From NCBI RefSeq assembly GCF_025362475.1, contig NZ_JANYGH010000072.1, positions 112,434 through 176,433 of the forward strand: 64,000 nucleotides of DNA. Direction: 5' to 3'. The notes beneath the pieces were generated by a model, which saw only the letters and a list, made by a program, of their open reading frames with translations, did no database searches and had not been told where the DNA came from. Below are positions 29,758 through 38,894 of the stretch, piece by piece. The position numbers and the translations under genes are program-made. Source of the stretch: Mucilaginibacter sp. (GTDB lineage Bacteria; Bacteroidota; Bacteroidia; Sphingobacteriales; Sphingobacteriaceae). Position 1 is the first letter of the stretch. Each line of letters opens with the position of its first letter.

Positions 29758-31416
29758 TTAAGGATTAAATGGAGTGGTTAAGGAAGATGGAACAATTTTA
29801 CCCCAAATTTGAACATAATGGTATAATTCAAAACTGGGCTGATCACTAAAGAGTGAAGTATCAATTACCGAAGGATCTGCCGTGAGATCGAACGAATGCT
29901 TACCAGATGTTGTTATTTCCGGCTCATACATTTTTATGTGACTATCTGCCGAATCTTTATAAATAAGCATCTGATGCCCTGCTTTACTATCTCTATTATT
30001 GTCTATTTGATTTGCCCTGGGCTTATGCGATGCATCAATCCTTCTTATAAATACATTTCTGGGATTACGGCCCTGTTCATCAACCTGGGTAATTGTACCA
30101 GTTTGTTGTGTAGTTGGCAAACCTGCCATATCAAACGTTGAATTAAAGCTTACTGCCCATGTATTTAGCATTAATTGCTCACCTGGATTGAGTGATGATG
30201 CCTGGGTTAACACCTCGGCCCTATTATTGCACCAAACATCCATATTTACCATATTTTGAGACAAATCAAGACTTGGGGTTATCTGGCTACGAACTGTATT
30301 GGCATTTGCTGCAGGTGTACCGGCATTATCAGCAAAAAAGAGGTCATGCACTGCCTCCATTGCCCAATACATATTACCATAAGTAGCCTGCCTGCTTGTA
30401 ATTCTTGATTTAACAAAATCAATGACTCTCATGGCAGTTCGTTCCCTTGTACCAACTTGGGGCGCCTGTAAAAGCCCCTGCAGCGAAATTGCGGATAGGT
30501 AACTTATTGCAGCAGCCGGCCCCATTAAAATATGGCTCATTAATGCCACTGCCTGCACACAACGAACGGTATCACTATCGGTACCCGGCATACGATCATA
30601 CTGCCCCAGCTTGTTGGCAATATCATTTCCATCCCATCCGCCGGCTGTAAAAGGTAAAACAGTTTCTGGTAACTGGCTATTTAATTCAATATCCGCCTGA
30701 GGTCTGCTTGCTGTCATGCTACCAGCCGGAACCGGTGTAGTCAATGAACTTGTATCTGGCATTCCCGCAGTTATTGTCATAGGCGGCATATTAACAACAT
30801 CTGTATCTCTTTGAACAGACTGCGGTACATCTCCCTGTTGAATAGTATGGGTAAGCTCGTGGGCCAGCAGCCTTTTGCCGCTTTTGGTACCAGGATTATA
30901 TTTGTCCTGGTTAAAATAAATATCTTTTCCTACGGTGAATGCCTGTGCATTTAATGCTTTTGAAAGCTGGCCCGATTCAGCTCCCGTATGAATTTTAACG
31001 TCAGAAAATTCGGTTCCAAAACGGCTTTCCATAAAGCTTTTAGTTCCCTCATCCATGGTATTACCACCACCTTTAGATGATTCAATTTGCCGGCCTACAT
31101 CACTAGGCACCGCAGTACCACTGATATCATTTTTCTTTTGTATAGATCCTGTAAGTGGGCTAAGCTGTGCTTTTCTTCCCTCACTAAAATGGGTTTTATG
31201 CTGAATAAATGAATTTTCTGGCATATTCACCACTTTGTCTGCAACATTATCAGCCTCATGTTCAAGCGCATCATCAGGCGCGCCAACACTTAATTTAGCC
31301 TGAAGGAACGGGCCAGCCACATTTCCCTCAAGCGACACATCGTTTTGTGGCAAATCTTGCTGCTGTACGGTTGCAGCAGGAGTAGCAACGGGTTCTGAAG
31401 CGGCAACTTCCTTCAC
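29758..31416 (-). CDS. DUF4157-type eCIS-associated cargo protein, uncharacterised C-terminus
   Basis: SRFGTEFSDVKIHTGAESGQLSKALNAQAFTVGKDIYFNQDKYNPGTKSGKRLLAHELTHTIQQGD; N-terminal leader shared with the other two cargos. Confidence 0.85.
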   Translation of the reverse strand: MKEVAASEPVATPAATVQQQDLPQNDVSLEGNVAGPFLQAKLSVGAPDDALEHEADNVADKVVNMPENSFIQHKTHFSEGRKAQLSPLTGSIQKKNDISGTAVPSDVGRQIESSKGGGNTMDEGTKSFMESRFGTEFSDVKIHTGAESGQLSKALNAQAFTVGKDIYFNQDKYNPGTKSGKRLLAHELTHTIQQGDVPQSVQRDTDVVNMPPMTITAGMPDTSSLTTPVPAGSMTASRPQADIELNSQLPETVLPFTAGGWDGNDIANKLGQYDRMPGTDSDTVRCVQAVALMSHILMGPAAAISYLSAISLQGLLQAPQVGTRERTAMRVIDFVKSRITSRQATYGNMYWAMEAVHDLFFADNAGTPAANANTVRSQITPSLDLSQNMVNMDVWCNNRAEVLTQASSLNPGEQLMLNTWAVSFNSTFDMAGLPTTQQTGTITQVDEQGRNPRNVFIRRIDASHKPRANQIDNNRDSKAGHQMLIYKDSADSHIKMYEPEITTSGKHSFDLTADPSVIDTSLFSDQPSFELYHYVQIWGKIVPSSLTTPFNP

Positions 31417-31534
31417 AAAATATCAATGAAATTATATAGCTAAGAAAAAATACAATTTTAAAACAGGGACGCAATATGCAAATCATATTATCCTCCATCA
31501 CCTGGCGATATAAGGCCGCGTCGGTTAAAACCTT

Positions 31535-31993
31535 TCAGATCTTCCGATACTTAAATAAGCTTTTGAAGTAGTTAAATTCATCTATCAAAGCATAGGGCTT
31601 ACCCATTGAGCCTTGGTAAGAATCTTCGATATAAGGCTGACCATTTTTCCAATTAACCGGCCAACTTAGGTTTACTCGCTTTTCTTCGTCTTCATCGGGC
31701 CAGTTTTCCCAGCCTTTAAAAGATCTCCTTAATGAAATATCTGCGTGGACAGGTAAATCAAAAATGATTCTTAAAAGAATAAACAGCCGTGATTGTAACA
31801 CATCATTATTATCCTTATGCGTAAATACTACACGTTCATTTTCAAAAAGATGAATAATATCATGCGAATCCATTTTTTGTATAAGCAGGGCGCATTCAAA
31901 ATATAAGGCCCAGTCTGCATCTGTAAAATTCCCGTCTTTCCAGGACTTTAACTTACTTATGAGTTCTTTTGCCTGGCTTATTACATTTTCCAT
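31535..31993 (-). CDS. Hypothetical protein, candidate immunity partner of the preceding DUF4157 protein
   Basis: 152 aa acidic ORF starting right after the stop of the 383-aa DUF4157 ORF; positional inference only. Confidence 0.7.
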   Translation of the reverse strand: MENVISQAKELISKLKSWKDGNFTDADWALYFECALLIQKMDSHDIIHLFENERVVFTHKDNNDVLQSRLFILLRIIFDLPVHADISLRRSFKGWENWPDEDEEKRVNLSWPVNWKNGQPYIEDSYQGSMGKPYALIDEFNYFKSLFKYRKI

Positions 31994-33145
31994 TTATGGC
32001 TTTGAATCAACTTTATTAAAATGTTTACTTTCTTCACCGCAACAATTCCACCAGGAACTTGCCCAGCGCGAAGACGGCCCTTCTGTTGCAGCACCGTTAA
32101 ACCATGAAGGTTCGGATTTAGTTGAGGGTAAGGCGCCGCTTGTTGGCTCTTTCCCAGGTCCCCAGCTGCTACTTCCGGCGGGTGCAACATTAAAATCGCC
32201 GAGGTCTCCGGTTACAGCCTTGGTAAAAAATTTAATGGTTCCTAAAGAAGTTTGTGTTCCGCTGGTGTTAGGCTGCGCCGGTCTGGTGCTTCCATCTGTC
32301 CAGGCATCTCTAACGGTTGTCCAGTCAAGTTTATCACCTTTATTTATTTTCCAGGCTTCCCAAAACTCTAATTTCGGCGCTAATTCTGTATAACTAATAT
32401 CCGACGGACAATCGGCCTTAGTTTCTAATGATCTGATATGTTGAACAAGGTAACCATCATCCGGTGCTGGACTGCTCAATGCAAATACCCATTGAACATT
32501 TCGTTCGCCACAGGTACCTTTGCTAAATGAATGCAGCGAAAGATCTAACTTTTGCACTCTTTGAGCGCTGTTGCTCTGTTGAAGAGTATGCGTTAATTCA
32601 TGGGCCAGCAAATATTTGCCGTTGTTTGAGTTTGGTTGATACTGGCCGTGATTAAAATATATATCCTTTCCTACAGTAAACGCTTTTGCATGCAAATCGT
32701 TACTAAGTTTCGCCGATTCGCCGTCTGAATGGATTTTCACACTATTAAAATCATGACCGAAACGCTTGCTCATAAATGAATTTGTTTGCTGATCAAGAGC
32801 TTCACCCTTGCCTAAAGGCGATTTAATTGAATTTGAGGTCGATTCGTTTACTGCAACACCTCCGTCTCCTTTTGCCTGAATCAGTGGTGTTACATCGCCG
32901 GCCAATGGTTTCCTTTGCACTTCTTCTTCTTTTTCACATTCAGCACATTTACGTTGGATAAAGTTATTGTCGGATGTATTCATCACGTGGTCGGCCATTG
33001 AGTCGGCTTCCTTTTCATAATGATCATCAGAACTTCCGACCGTTAGTTTAGGTTGAACAGAAAGATCATTCCCTATGGTTGTTTTCTCATTGTTGTATGA
33101 TCCGGGGCCTGATTGAATACCTGTTTTTTTAACTGTAGCAAACAT
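31994..33145 (-). CDS. DUF4157-type eCIS-associated cargo protein with unknown C-terminal domain
   Basis: KRFGHDFNSVKIHSDGESAKLSNDLHAKAFTVGKDIYFNHGQYQPNSNNGKYLLAHELTHTLQQSN; IQRKCAECEKEEEVQRK motif. Confidence 0.87.
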   Translation of the reverse strand: MFATVKKTGIQSGPGSYNNEKTTIGNDLSVQPKLTVGSSDDHYEKEADSMADHVMNTSDNNFIQRKCAECEKEEEVQRKPLAGDVTPLIQAKGDGGVAVNESTSNSIKSPLGKGEALDQQTNSFMSKRFGHDFNSVKIHSDGESAKLSNDLHAKAFTVGKDIYFNHGQYQPNSNNGKYLLAHELTHTLQQSNSAQRVQKLDLSLHSFSKGTCGERNVQWVFALSSPAPDDGYLVQHIRSLETKADCPSDISYTELAPKLEFWEAWKINKGDKLDWTTVRDAWTDGSTRPAQPNTSGTQTSLGTIKFFTKAVTGDLGDFNVAPAGSSSWGPGKEPTSGALPSTKSEPSWFNGAATEGPSSRWASSWWNCCGEESKHFNKVDSKP

Positions 33146-33159
33146 ACTTCCCTCCTTTT

Positions 33160-34539
33160 TTAAATTGTCTTTCCGTCTTTTCTGAATTCTTTTCTTATAC
33201 CTTCTAATACGTCAGGCTGACGTATTACACTTTCACCACGATGCAGGGCCATAAGTGATGCGTATTGAACAACGTTTATAATTGAACCGCCCGCAATTTC
33301 ATATTTATCGGCAATGGCACTTAAATCCAGATCATCTGATAATGTGGTTTTAGTGCTAAACGCATTTTGCCAAAGTGAAAGCCGTTCATGACTTTTGGGT
33401 ACAGGGAAATAAATAACGGATTGCAATCTGCGGCCAAAAGCTTCATCAACATTGCTACGCATATTTGATGATAATATCACCAGGCCATTATAGTCTTCGA
33501 GCCGTTGTAGCAGATAGGCTATTTCCTGGTTGGCATATTTATCATGGGCATCAGAAATGGCTGTTCTTTTGCCGAATAAAGCATCTGCCTCATCAAAAAA
33601 CAATATCCAGTTTTTGTGTTCCGCTTTAACAAATACCTTTTCAAGGTTCTTTTCGGTTTCGCCAATATATTTTGAAACAACCATTGATAAATCAACCCGG
33701 TATACATCAACTCCTGCAAGTTTGCCAAACAGCCCGGCAGTAAGTGTTTTACCCGTACCCGGCGGTCCGTGGAACAATACTTTATACCCTGGTTTTAATT
33801 GCTTTTTCATCCCCCACTCGTTCATGAGTGTTTTACCATGCTCCAGCCAAATCTTTATGTCATTTAACTGCTCCATGGTGTGCCTTTCAAGCACCAGGTC
33901 ATTCCAGGAAAGGGTTGTGGTGATCCTCTTGGCAGGAAAATCCATACTGAACGATGGCCTGCGAAGTGTGCCACTGGTAAACAAATCTACATACTCGTCA
34001 TTAATCAATAGCTGCCCGCTAAATATGGGCTCATTTGCCGGCGAAGAAGCCAGCCACAAAATATTATGAACCCTAAATAAATGGTCTGTATCAAATATTT
34101 GCTGAGCCTTAAAACGCTTGCTGAGGTCGTTGCCAGCAAGCAAAAACAAAGCTGTTTCGCCGGTTGGCAAAAAGCCGCTGTGTGCTGTTCCTTTCAAGCC
34201 CCCAAACTCAGTACTACCGCGATCTTTAGTTTGATTGCGGGTAAAAAATACATCAAGCGCCTGCGGGCAAATATGTGGCAATAATGCAAGCATTAGTACC
34301 AATCTTTCAGAAAATGTTAGTTTATAAAAATCAACAAACTCATAATAAACAGAGCGCCCCGCTGATAATTCAGGCGGGGGGATACTATAAACTAAATCTG
34401 TTGCTGATGCTTCACCCCAATACCCCTCTAGGCGCGCCTGAAGTACATTTTGAAACCAGGTGATCTCATCAAGCAGGGCTGACGCGTTTAAATGATACGC
34501 GTCCTTATTTAGCACCGGGGATTCACTTACCATTCGCAA
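33160..34539 (-). CDS. cis15: eCIS AAA+ ATPase (Cis15/Afp15-like)
   Basis: Walker A VLFHGPPGTGKTLTAG, Walker B WILFFDEADALFGKRT, sensor VILSSNMRSNVDEAFGRRLQ; operon position. Confidence 0.92.
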   Translation of the reverse strand: MRMVSESPVLNKDAYHLNASALLDEITWFQNVLQARLEGYWGEASATDLVYSIPPPELSAGRSVYYEFVDFYKLTFSERLVLMLALLPHICPQALDVFFTRNQTKDRGSTEFGGLKGTAHSGFLPTGETALFLLAGNDLSKRFKAQQIFDTDHLFRVHNILWLASSPANEPIFSGQLLINDEYVDLFTSGTLRRPSFSMDFPAKRITTTLSWNDLVLERHTMEQLNDIKIWLEHGKTLMNEWGMKKQLKPGYKVLFHGPPGTGKTLTAGLFGKLAGVDVYRVDLSMVVSKYIGETEKNLEKVFVKAEHKNWILFFDEADALFGKRTAISDAHDKYANQEIAYLLQRLEDYNGLVILSSNMRSNVDEAFGRRLQSVIYFPVPKSHERLSLWQNAFSTKTTLSDDLDLSAIADKYEIAGGSIINVVQYASLMALHRGESVIRQPDVLEGIRKEFRKDGKTI

Positions 34540-36002
34540 TAAATTAACTCTTTAAGCCATGGAAGTTTTATTGTACCAATACCCCAGGGCAGGCGGTCAA
34601 GTAAAATATCAAAGCCACTTCGTTCAACCTGTATCAACCAATAATCATCTTTATAGGTTACCTTTCCTTCCCGCAAAATGAAGGTATTTTGTAAAGCTGC
34701 AATCCCTGATCCTTTTAAGGCTTCCCAATAACCAATCACAGTTTGGAGTAATAACCTTGACTCTTCCTTTTCTTCTTCAGTTAGCCCGATGCCGTTTACA
34801 ATAACCTCGCTGGCAGGCAGACCGCATAAGATTTTATTCAGCGCCATTTCCCATTCTTTATAATTCTCATCACCGCTTTGCAGATAGTAAAGTAGTACAG
34901 CTGCTCTGGTTTGCGCTTCTGCAGATATGAACTGATCATTTTCATCAGTAAGCTTCAATGCATGAAAATAAGCTGGTAAAAACGGGTGAAGCAAAACCAG
35001 GCCTGCATTTTCAATATATAAATCATATTTATCGGGTTGGCTACTACGTACTGCTTTTTTTTGATTGAGCAACGTTTCAGAAGAATCGCCCGATCCATTT
35101 AGGGTATCGATATTTCCTTTCAATGATTCATGGAAAGCCAGGTTTAAATCAAGCGCATTGATCCTGTTTGTTATTTCATTTTTAGTAACCGGAAACAAAC
35201 TCATCAATTGGTTTAAAAATGCTTTAAAGAAATTACCTTCATCAGCATGTAGCAAAACAAAGCTTAGCACCTGTTCATGAAATACTTTTAATGTGATGCC
35301 GAAAATGGATATAAATTGCTCTTTCTGATTAAGGAGTATATCTACATTTACCTTAAATGCGGCGTTGTTAAATAAGCCTACAATTTGATCGATGTAATTA
35401 TTATAAGCAGAGTCATCAAGATGATTAACCAGGCGTTTTACCAACTGTTCAACATCTTTTGCTGATGAGTTACGTGCTTTGGGTATGAGCTTAAGCAGGA
35501 GGTTACTTTGTTCGGCAGCATCCAGAGCGGCAAGAAGTTCGGCAGGGGGTTGTCTCTGCTCTTTTTTATACCACCAGGGGTAATTCCCGTTTTCTAAAAA
35601 GTAAAATAGTGCCGAGCTATTTTGTTGCCTTTGGGAAACATATTGTAAAGAAGCTGCCGGCTCATGCTGTGCCCATTGGTCGTTTCCTTCAGATTCCGGA
35701 GCTTGTGTATTTTGCGGGTTTGCCTCAAATTGCTTTACCAGCTCGTTGATGATCTTTTGCTCGACTATTCTTATAAAGTTATCGTTAAACTCATCTCCGG
35801 CTAATGATCCAATATCAATTTTAATTGAATCTATTTTTAAAACTTTGTCTGATCGAACAGTTTGATGAAAGATCCGCTCAAACATCTTTGGCAGCTCTGT
35901 ATTGGCTATTTCATTGATATATTGACTACAACTAAACGCAAGTTTTTCATTACAGGCTTGTATCCTGATCTTTTGCTTACAAATTATTACATCCCCATCC
36001 AC
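34527..36002 (-). CDS. cis14: Contractile injection system tape measure protein (Cis14-like)
   Basis: Directly upstream of the AAA+ gene; AGLVLLHPFLPAYFHALKLTDENDQFISAEAQTRAAVLLYYLQSGDE typical of CIS tape-measure family. Confidence 0.8.
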   Translation of the reverse strand: MDGDVIICKQKIRIQACNEKLAFSCSQYINEIANTELPKMFERIFHQTVRSDKVLKIDSIKIDIGSLAGDEFNDNFIRIVEQKIINELVKQFEANPQNTQAPESEGNDQWAQHEPAASLQYVSQRQQNSSALFYFLENGNYPWWYKKEQRQPPAELLAALDAAEQSNLLLKLIPKARNSSAKDVEQLVKRLVNHLDDSAYNNYIDQIVGLFNNAAFKVNVDILLNQKEQFISIFGITLKVFHEQVLSFVLLHADEGNFFKAFLNQLMSLFPVTKNEITNRINALDLNLAFHESLKGNIDTLNGSGDSSETLLNQKKAVRSSQPDKYDLYIENAGLVLLHPFLPAYFHALKLTDENDQFISAEAQTRAAVLLYYLQSGDENYKEWEMALNKILCGLPASEVIVNGIGLTEEEKEESRLLLQTVIGYWEALKGSGIAALQNTFILREGKVTYKDDYWLIQVERSGFDILLDRLPWGIGTIKLPWLKELIYCEW

Positions 36003-36004
36003 AA

Positions 36005-38890
36005 TTACCTGATAAAGCTCCTGGTTATAACATTAGCTCGAGTAGTTATCGCGGATACCTGTTGCTGCAAATTAGCATCCTGAACAAGGCTTGTAGCTCC
36101 ATGCACATCAGCTAAAACGCTTTTTACCGCTTCGGCGTTGTTAGGATCAGCCGCAACCGATGGATCATTTAATTTCGTCGTTACAATATCCGCTGCTTTT
36201 AAGACCTCTGTTTCCTTTTCTGCCCTTGTAGGATCTTCAGGCGCAAGTTGCTGTAAGACAAGTTGTTTTTGACGAAGATCTGTAACATCGGCGGTAAGAT
36301 TCTGGGTGCCAAAAGTTAAACCGCCAGTTGGAAGGGTGTTAAGAGTACCTTTACTCAAAACGGTTTTAAATAGCCCCGAATTGTCATCCAACCGGGAATT
36401 AAAGCTTGCTATCTGCGGAGCTATGCCATCAATTCTGGCATTGGTGACAGCCATTTTAAGATCAATTGTAGATGCTACTTTTTGGCTTACTACACCATCA
36501 AGTTCGGCTTCCTTGGCATACGGAAGTATATTGGCTTCAAAATGTTTCACATAAGTTGGCTTAAGTTCAAATACGTTATCAATTGGAAATTTAGGAATAA
36601 ACGGTATCCCTTCTGGTAGTGGCAAAGGCAACGGTGTGTAAATCGGTGGGTTTGGCACTACATCCTTATCAATGCTGGCGTATGGTAACATAAAATCTGC
36701 TATTACATTTTGATCATCGGCGGTATATACCAATACAAACGTACCTCCGCGTAAAACCCCGCCGGCATGCTCAAGCCCCGGATTGTCTTTCATAAAGTTA
36801 CCCAGCATAAGCCCTGTTTTTTTCTTTACAACGGAGTCCTGGTAAATACCCGAAATAACATCTGTTTTCCTGATCACATCAGAATTTAGAATAAAATCAT
36901 GAGGAATTGCTGCATTTGAAAAGGTGTATTGTTTAGTTTGAGCTTTTACGTTGCTTGCTGCGGTGACTACATTGGATATGGCAGCACGGTAACTCAGCAT
37001 ATTAAATTTAGGGTTAGCAATTTCAAGGCTATTATCAAGCACGCTTTGTTTTGCTGTTTTAAACTCGGTAACAGGCACCGTTTGATCTTTAGCCTGAAGG
37101 TTATCATTTACAATATCGGCATTATCCAACCTATCATTAAAAGTGCTTTTTATTGATTTTTCATACATATATAAATGCGGAAAATACCATGGCCTGCCGG
37201 GTATGGTTTCCAGCTTCTTTTCAACCTGAACAGATTGAATATTTATTGGCAAGTTATTAGCTAAGATCACTCTGTTAAGTGCAGCCTCAACATCGGACAA
37301 TTTAAACCCTATGTGCCCTTCAATTCTGAAGAAATTATAGGGCAGAATATTAAACAATAACGGGTTAAAAGTTGCGGCATCATTTGGGGCATATTGACTG
37401 GCCGAATAAGAAAGTATTTTATTTTCCCTTTTGCGGTTATTTGCTTTAAAATTCCAGTAAAGGTTTAATGGTAAATTTGGATTGAACCTATAGTAAAAAG
37501 GAATACTTCGTTTACCTAATTCAGCATCTTCATAAAAGCTTGGTGTAATTTTAAATCCCTGGTCAAGGTTTTGAAGCTCGGTGGCAGTGGGCACTTTAAA
37601 ATTAGTGATCATACTGTGTATCCGCTTAAAGCAAAACCGGGTAAGCTCATCAGATTCATCATTATTGTTCAATATAGGTGACTCATAAAAATGGTGGCGG
37701 TATTCCAGATCAATTAATACCGGGGTAAACCTGCGAATGAGAACGCCTATATTAAAACGTATATTGCTGAGTAAAGCAGCCCTCGGGTTTAGCAAATTAT
37801 TTATTGCCGTAGTGTTAATTGGTGGCAATTCCCTTATTGGCAGCCCGATACCAGTTGGTCCGCCCACACCAGGCAACGTAATAATTGGATTTTTTACTGT
37901 TGCATCTCTAACCAGGCCAAGCAATACATGTTTTGGAAACAGGTCAACATCCGGAGAGCTTAGCATATCGTCAGAAAAAAGGCTTTCGCGCATTTCATTA
38001 TATGCATAGCTTATATCCCTGGCAAAATCATATACATACTGGGTAGATGTGGTTGTAGCAGCGGTAAAATACTGATCAAGCAAGGTACCCCAGTTTGTGG
38101 TTGGGTCGCCGCTGTCAAATTCATCTTCTACAATAAGCTGGCATACCTGGTAGGCCTTTGTTAATTTATTCTTTATATCATCCTTAACCGCCAGTACATT
38201 ATTAAAAGAGGCATTCAGTTCGGCGTAGGTATCAATTGCCGTGCTGATTGTTACCCTGGGTATGTTTAGATCATCAAGCGCGAAATAATCCTTGTTCATT
38301 GACGGCATACTTTGTAAAAGCGTACGCACATTGTTTTTATGAACAAGCAAAACCTTCAGATCCTTAACAGCTACCATGCCTTTATTATCGCAATCAGTTC
38401 CTGTACACAAATCCGGATCGTTATCATAATCTTCCAGGTAAAGTATACCCACATAATCTTTAAACACCGTGCCCGTTGTATCCTCGAGCGTTGATAAGTT
38501 TTTACCGGGAGTTGCCCCCACCAACTGGCTGTTGCTAAGCAGAAACATTGGGATAGTTTGATCTGTATCCAGATGAAAGTAGGAGTACTTTGCATTCTTA
38601 TCCTCAAAGGTATCATACTGATCAAACTCCTGGTCGTTTTGAAACAGTAGCAGGTCTCCATCTGTGGTTATGGCGGCGCCTTTTGAAACTACCAGGTGCT
38701 TATTACTCAGCACCCCTATCTCTAAACCCGTAATTATACCAACCCCGATTGCCTGAGTACGGGTTAACCGGGTTTGCACATCCAGGTAATTAAATAAATC
38801 ATTTAACTGATCGGCAGTTAAAACCTGGTCGTTTTCAAAAATAGTAAAGCGGGTATTGTCTTTACTTATGTTGTCGAGTACGTTACCCAT
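36005..38890 (-). CDS. Large eCIS-associated structural protein, function unassigned (position of Cis13/accessory baseplate or fibre)
   Basis: 961 aa; N-terminus FTIFENDQVLTADQLNDLFNYLDVQTRLTRTQAIGVGIITGLEI; between baseplate and tape-measure genes. Confidence 0.7.
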   Translation of the reverse strand: MGNVLDNISKDNTRFTIFENDQVLTADQLNDLFNYLDVQTRLTRTQAIGVGIITGLEIGVLSNKHLVVSKGAAITTDGDLLLFQNDQEFDQYDTFEDKNAKYSYFHLDTDQTIPMFLLSNSQLVGATPGKNLSTLEDTTGTVFKDYVGILYLEDYDNDPDLCTGTDCDNKGMVAVKDLKVLLVHKNNVRTLLQSMPSMNKDYFALDDLNIPRVTISTAIDTYAELNASFNNVLAVKDDIKNKLTKAYQVCQLIVEDEFDSGDPTTNWGTLLDQYFTAATTTSTQYVYDFARDISYAYNEMRESLFSDDMLSSPDVDLFPKHVLLGLVRDATVKNPIITLPGVGGPTGIGLPIRELPPINTTAINNLLNPRAALLSNIRFNIGVLIRRFTPVLIDLEYRHHFYESPILNNNDESDELTRFCFKRIHSMITNFKVPTATELQNLDQGFKITPSFYEDAELGKRSIPFYYRFNPNLPLNLYWNFKANNRKRENKILSYSASQYAPNDAATFNPLLFNILPYNFFRIEGHIGFKLSDVEAALNRVILANNLPINIQSVQVEKKLETIPGRPWYFPHLYMYEKSIKSTFNDRLDNADIVNDNLQAKDQTVPVTEFKTAKQSVLDNSLEIANPKFNMLSYRAAISNVVTAASNVKAQTKQYTFSNAAIPHDFILNSDVIRKTDVISGIYQDSVVKKKTGLMLGNFMKDNPGLEHAGGVLRGGTFVLVYTADDQNVIADFMLPYASIDKDVVPNPPIYTPLPLPLPEGIPFIPKFPIDNVFELKPTYVKHFEANILPYAKEAELDGVVSQKVASTIDLKMAVTNARIDGIAPQIASFNSRLDDNSGLFKTVLSKGTLNTLPTGGLTFGTQNLTADVTDLRQKQLVLQQLAPEDPTRAEKETEVLKAADIVTTKLNDPSVAADPNNAEAVKSVLADVHGATSLVQDANLQQQVSAITTRANVITRSFIR

Positions 38891-38894
38891 AATT

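Noticed and set aside
33530-34069. 179-aa plus-strand ORF
   Set aside because: Antisense to the AAA+ ATPase containing Walker motifs
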